Positions 61,023 through 64,000 of a stretch of 64,000 nucleotides of DNA are shown here, piece after piece. The notes under the pieces are model-generated. The model saw only the letters and a program-made list of their open reading frames with translations, was not told the origin of the DNA and made no database searches. Numbering within the stretch: the stretch's first letter is position 1; each line of letters starts with the position of its first letter. Made by a program: the position numbers and the translations under genes. This stretch comes from Desulfococcus sp041737845. GTDB lineage: Bacteria; Desulfobacterota; Desulfobacteria; Desulfobacterales; Desulfococcaceae. The stretch lies in the NCBI RefSeq assembly GCF_041737845.1, contig NZ_JBGSQX010000018.1, positions 62,001 through 126,000 of the forward strand, read 5' to 3'.

Positions 61023-61100
61023 CAGAGATCTCCATGCCGCCCGGTGCCGTTGCGATGCGTTCTTGGCATCAAATATAAAACCATTTTCCCCGATCATGCC

Positions 61101-63332
61101 ATGCGAAAAAACCGAATGACCCGACGCGCCAGTTTCCTGACCCCGGTGGACAGAAGACGCCGGAGGCGCGAAATCATCATCATCGCCGTCATCCTCGCCG
61201 TCGTTGCGGCGCTGACCTATGTCGAGAACCGCCTCTTTCAATCTGCCTCGGATTTCCCCATATCCAACACCATTCTGATGTTCATCCTCATCAACATCAA
61301 CCTGCTGCTTCTCCTGCTGGTAATCTTTCTCGTCTTCAGGAACCTCGTCAAGCTCCTGTACGAGCGGAAACGCAAGGTCATGGGCGCCAATCTGAGGACC
61401 CGCCTGGTGATGGCCTTCATCGGGCTCACCCTCCTGCCGACGATGGTCCTCTTTTTTTTCTCCATCCATTTCATCACCACCAGCATCGAATTCTGGTTCA
61501 ATGTCCCCATCGAGCAGGCCCTGGACAACTCCCTCAAGGTCGGCAGGCAACTCTATGGATATATCGAAAACAACAACCGCTTTTTCCTGAAACGGATCAT
61601 CTATCAGGTCGATACGCGGGATTACATTGACGGATCACGGACCGAATCCCTGAATAAATATTCCCGTGTCGTTCAGCGGGAATTCAATCTGGAGGCCGTC
61701 GAGTTTTACGACGCCAATGCCCGGCGGGTTGCCGCCGCCGTGGGCGAATCACTCTCGGCGCCGCCGCCGGCCATGCCCAAAACCCGCTTCACCCAATATC
61801 TGGGGGATCAATCCATCCGGGCCATATCCGAGGAGGTGCCCAGCGGGGAACTGAGCCGGACGATCAGCACCATCCCCCTGGGGGCCCATCCCCGGAACGC
61901 CCGGGGATTCATCATCCTCTCCACCCTGATTCCGCCGAATCTGAGCGAAAACCTGGCATCCATTTCCCGGGGCTACGAAGAGTACCAGCAGATCAAACTA
62001 TTGAAACAGCCCATCCAGGCGACCTATTATATCACCCTCTCCATTGTCGCGCTGCTGGTGCTTTTTTCGGCCATCTGGCTCGGATTCTATCTGGCAAAAT
62101 CCATCAGCGTCCCCATCAAGGAACTGGCCGAAGGCACGCGGCGTGTGGCCGGAGGGGATCTGAGTTTCAGCATCGCCATGGTCGGCGACGATGAGATCGG
62201 CAGCCTCGTGGATTCGTTCAACCGGATGACCCGGGACCTCCGGGCAAACCGGGAGCAACTGGAGCTCTCCGCGCGCAAGCTCCGGGAGCAGAACGAGGAG
62301 ATCGAGGAACGGCGGCAGTACATGGAAATCGTGCTCCGGAACGTGTCCACGGGCGTCATCAGCATCGATGCACGGGGGGTCATCCGGACCGCCAACAAGT
62401 CGGCGGAACGGCTGCTCAACCTGAAATCGGAGGAGATCCTCCAAAAGAACTACCGAAGGCTGTTCGAGGGTCACGAGCTGGACCTGGATGCAGATATCCT
62501 GGAAAAATTCGTCGACTCCGGGGAAAGCGCCGTCGCGATGCCCCTCCGGCTCACCATCAATGACCGGCCCCGCAGCTTCATGATTCACATCAACGCTCTC
62601 CGGGACGATAAACGGCGCCACCTCGGGCTGGTCGTGGTCTTCGACGACCTGACAGACCAGGAAAAGGCCCAGCGGATGGCGGCGTGGCGGGAGGTCGCCC
62701 GGAGAATCGCCCACGAGGTCAAAAACCCCCTGACCCCCATCTCCCTTTCGGCCCAGAGGCTCCGTCGGAAATACCGGCAGGTGATCGGGGACCCGGTCTT
62801 TGACGAGTGCACCCAGATGATCATCGACCATGTCGAGCTGATCCGCAACCTCGTGAATGAATTTTCGAAATTCGCGCGGTTCCCGGCGGCCAATCCGGAG
62901 CAGTGCAGGCTTGCGCCCATCATCGAGGAGAGCGTGGCGCTTTTCAGGGAGGGACACCCCGGCGTCCGATTCGAGCTGGACCTCCCCCCGGACATGCCGC
63001 CGCTCAATCTGGACCGTTTCCAGATCAAGCAGGCCGTCATCAACCTCCTGGACAACGCCATCAGCGCCATGGGCGGAATCGGCGCCATCACCCTTGGCGC
63101 GAGCCACGATCCTTCCCGGAAGACCGTGCGGCTCGACGTCGCCGACACGGGCCCGGGGATCTCCCCGCGGGATAAAACAAGGCTTTTCGAACCCGATTTT
63201 TCCACGAAAAAGACCGGGATGGGTCTGGGGCTTTCCATCGTCAGCTCCATTGTCGCGGATCACAAGGGCGCCATCCGCGTCCAGGACAACCATCCCAAGG
63301 GAACGGTATTTGTCATTGAGCTGCCGGTGTAG
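61101..63332 (+). CDS. ntrY: NtrY-type sensor histidine kinase
   Basis: 743 residues from ATG 61101; an upstream ATG at 61044 is possible, and no strong ribosome site decides. Two or three membrane helices near the start (IIIIAVILAV, NTILMFILININLLLLLLVI), an extracytoplasmic stretch, another helix near 315, then HAMP, a PAS-like domain (about 420-520), the phosphoacceptor His in REVARRIAHEVKNPLTPI, N box INLLDNAISAM, G1 DTGPGIS and G2 GMGLGLSIV. It autophosphorylates and passes phosphate to NtrX. Signals for nitrogen or redox state are known in relatives; the ligand here is unknown. Confidence 0.92.
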   Translation: MRKNRMTRRASFLTPVDRRRRRREIIIIAVILAVVAALTYVENRLFQSASDFPISNTILMFILININLLLLLLVIFLVFRNLVKLLYERKRKVMGANLRTRLVMAFIGLTLLPTMVLFFFSIHFITTSIEFWFNVPIEQALDNSLKVGRQLYGYIENNNRFFLKRIIYQVDTRDYIDGSRTESLNKYSRVVQREFNLEAVEFYDANARRVAAAVGESLSAPPPAMPKTRFTQYLGDQSIRAISEEVPSGELSRTISTIPLGAHPRNARGFIILSTLIPPNLSENLASISRGYEEYQQIKLLKQPIQATYYITLSIVALLVLFSAIWLGFYLAKSISVPIKELAEGTRRVAGGDLSFSIAMVGDDEIGSLVDSFNRMTRDLRANREQLELSARKLREQNEEIEERRQYMEIVLRNVSTGVISIDARGVIRTANKSAERLLNLKSEEILQKNYRRLFEGHELDLDADILEKFVDSGESAVAMPLRLTINDRPRSFMIHINALRDDKRRHLGLVVVFDDLTDQEKAQRMAAWREVARRIAHEVKNPLTPISLSAQRLRRKYRQVIGDPVFDECTQMIIDHVELIRNLVNEFSKFARFPAANPEQCRLAPIIEESVALFREGHPGVRFELDLPPDMPPLNLDRFQIKQAVINLLDNAISAMGGIGAITLGASHDPSRKTVRLDVADTGPGISPRDKTRLFEPDFSTKKTGMGLGLSIVSSIVADHKGAIRVQDNHPKGTVFVIELPV

Positions 63333-63367
63333 CGGAGGCCGGCCAAACACCACGAAAAGGAGAATTC

Positions 63368-64000
63368 ATGTTCCCCACCATCATGATCATCGACGACGAG
63401 CCCAGCATCCTGAAATCCCTGAGCGGGCTCCTGTCGGACGAAGGCTTCGAGGTCATCACCGCAAGCAACGGTTACGAAGGGCTCAAGCTGATCGAAGAGA
63501 AGTCGCCGGACCTTGTCCTCCTGGACATATGGATGCCGGGCATCGACGGTATCGAGACCCTGAAGGAGATCAAACGCCACCACCCCTTCCTGCAGGTCAT
63601 CATCATCACGGGCCACGGCAATATTGAAACAGCGGTGAAGGCCACGAAACTGGGGGCCTTTGACCTCATCGAAAAGCCCCTCTCCATCGACAAGATCATC
63701 GTGGACATCAACAACGCCCTCAACTTCAGAAGGATCGAGGAGGAAAACCGCTACCTCCGGAAGAAGACGCTCGAAAAGCACGCCATCAACGGCGACAGCC
63801 CCGCCATCGCGGAACTCAGAAAACAGATCGCCGTCATCGCCCCCACGGACTCCTGGATCCTCATCACCGGGGAAAACGGCACCGGCAAGGAACTCGTGGC
63901 CCGGACCATCCATCAGTTCAGCAAGCGCGCGGAACAGCCCATGATCGACATCAACTGTGCGGCGATTCCCGAGGAGCGCCTGGAAAGCGAGCTGTTCGGC
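63368..64000 (+). CDS. ntrX: NtrX-like sigma-54 response regulator, partial (3' end outside window)
   Basis: 211 residues visible. Receiver domain (about 1-120): IIDDEPSILKSL with the acidic pocket, phospho-acceptor Asp in LVLLDIWMPGIDG, Thr in IIITGHG, Lys in LIEKPLS. Then the sigma-54 AAA+ domain begins with Walker A ITGENGTGKELVAR and INCAAIPEERLESELFG. The DNA-binding domain would follow off the window. It activates sigma-54 promoters after phosphorylation by the NtrY kinase 35 bases upstream. AAAAGGAGAATTC precedes ATG 63368. Confidence 0.94.
   Translation, partial: MFPTIMIIDDEPSILKSLSGLLSDEGFEVITASNGYEGLKLIEEKSPDLVLLDIWMPGIDGIETLKEIKRHHPFLQVIIITGHGNIETAVKATKLGAFDLIEKPLSIDKIIVDINNALNFRRIEEENRYLRKKTLEKHAINGDSPAIAELRKQIAVIAPTDSWILITGENGTGKELVARTIHQFSKRAEQPMIDINCAAIPEERLESELFG

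Noticed and set aside
1..64000. CRISPR arrays, tRNA and rRNA genes, integrases and IS transposases.
   Set aside because: No regular spaced repeats, no tRNA-like T-loop sequences with matching arms and no transposase motifs were seen on either strand.

Overview
The window comes from a Gram-negative anaerobe of the Desulfobacterota, most likely a fatty-acid- or aromatic-degrading sulfate reducer or a syntrophic relative. Markers are desulfoferrodoxin, a membrane-anchored tetraheme cytochrome c3, a flavodiiron oxygen reductase, a DVU0298-family protein, a PxxKW cysteine-rich protein, a tungstate ABC transporter, a stand-alone methylenetetrahydrofolate reductase, LpxC, and six AMP-forming acyl-CoA ligases. 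DNA is GC-rich in genes and AT-rich in the longer gaps. No tRNA, rRNA, CRISPR array, integrase or transposase gene was seen.

Layout. 1-4.7 kb: partial NifU/IscU scaffold, a protein with two fused CDP-alcohol phosphatidyltransferase domains, a CNNM/CBS membrane protein and small unknowns. 4.8-11.9 kb: a probable minus-strand operon of three acyl-CoA ligases, a small protein and an unrecognised multi-spanning membrane protein with three LPQP motifs; it starts from a strong promoter followed by two GAGCG-type palindromes. 12-14 kb: a cNMP-binding/CBS/DUF294 sensor with a degraded nucleotidyltransferase motif. 14.6-23.3 kb: an oxygen-defence island (superoxide reductase, rubredoxin-like proteins, cytochrome bd, flavoprotein-ArsC fusion, rubredoxin, flavodiiron protein, ferredoxin, DsrE-like, DVU0298, membrane protein), with two copies of a long hairpin repeat at its edges. 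23.5-29.4 kb: class IV aminotransferase, cytochrome c3, tupABC and a CitE-like lyase. 29.6-33.8 kb: two tandem acetyl/propionyl-CoA synthetases with different promoters. 34.4-42.7 kb: LUD protein plus aminotransferase, PxxKW protein, Xaa-Pro peptidase, PaaK-like ligase, UvrA. 43.2-51.2 kb: a divergent dnaA, then on the minus strand the rpsF-rpsR-DUF2232-rplI-dnaB-hflX-suhB cluster. 51.3-53.1 kb: the Fo part of ATP synthase (atpZ-I-B-E), whose c subunit carries a sodium-type ion site. 53.2-55.5 kb: pyrK, a DUF3108 protein and a lipoprotein. 56-64 kb: metF, a YkgJ-like protein, comM, then lpxC-DUF4390-ntrY-ntrX, the last cut by the window end.

How it fits together. The ligases, CitE-like lyase, aminotransferases and LUD protein suit organic acid oxidation. 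Reducing power would pass through ferredoxin, cytochrome c3 and membrane carriers, and the oxygen island would protect this metabolism. The shared palindromes in front of two ligase loci suggest one regulator responding to acyl-CoA or fatty acids; this is inferred from sequence pattern only.
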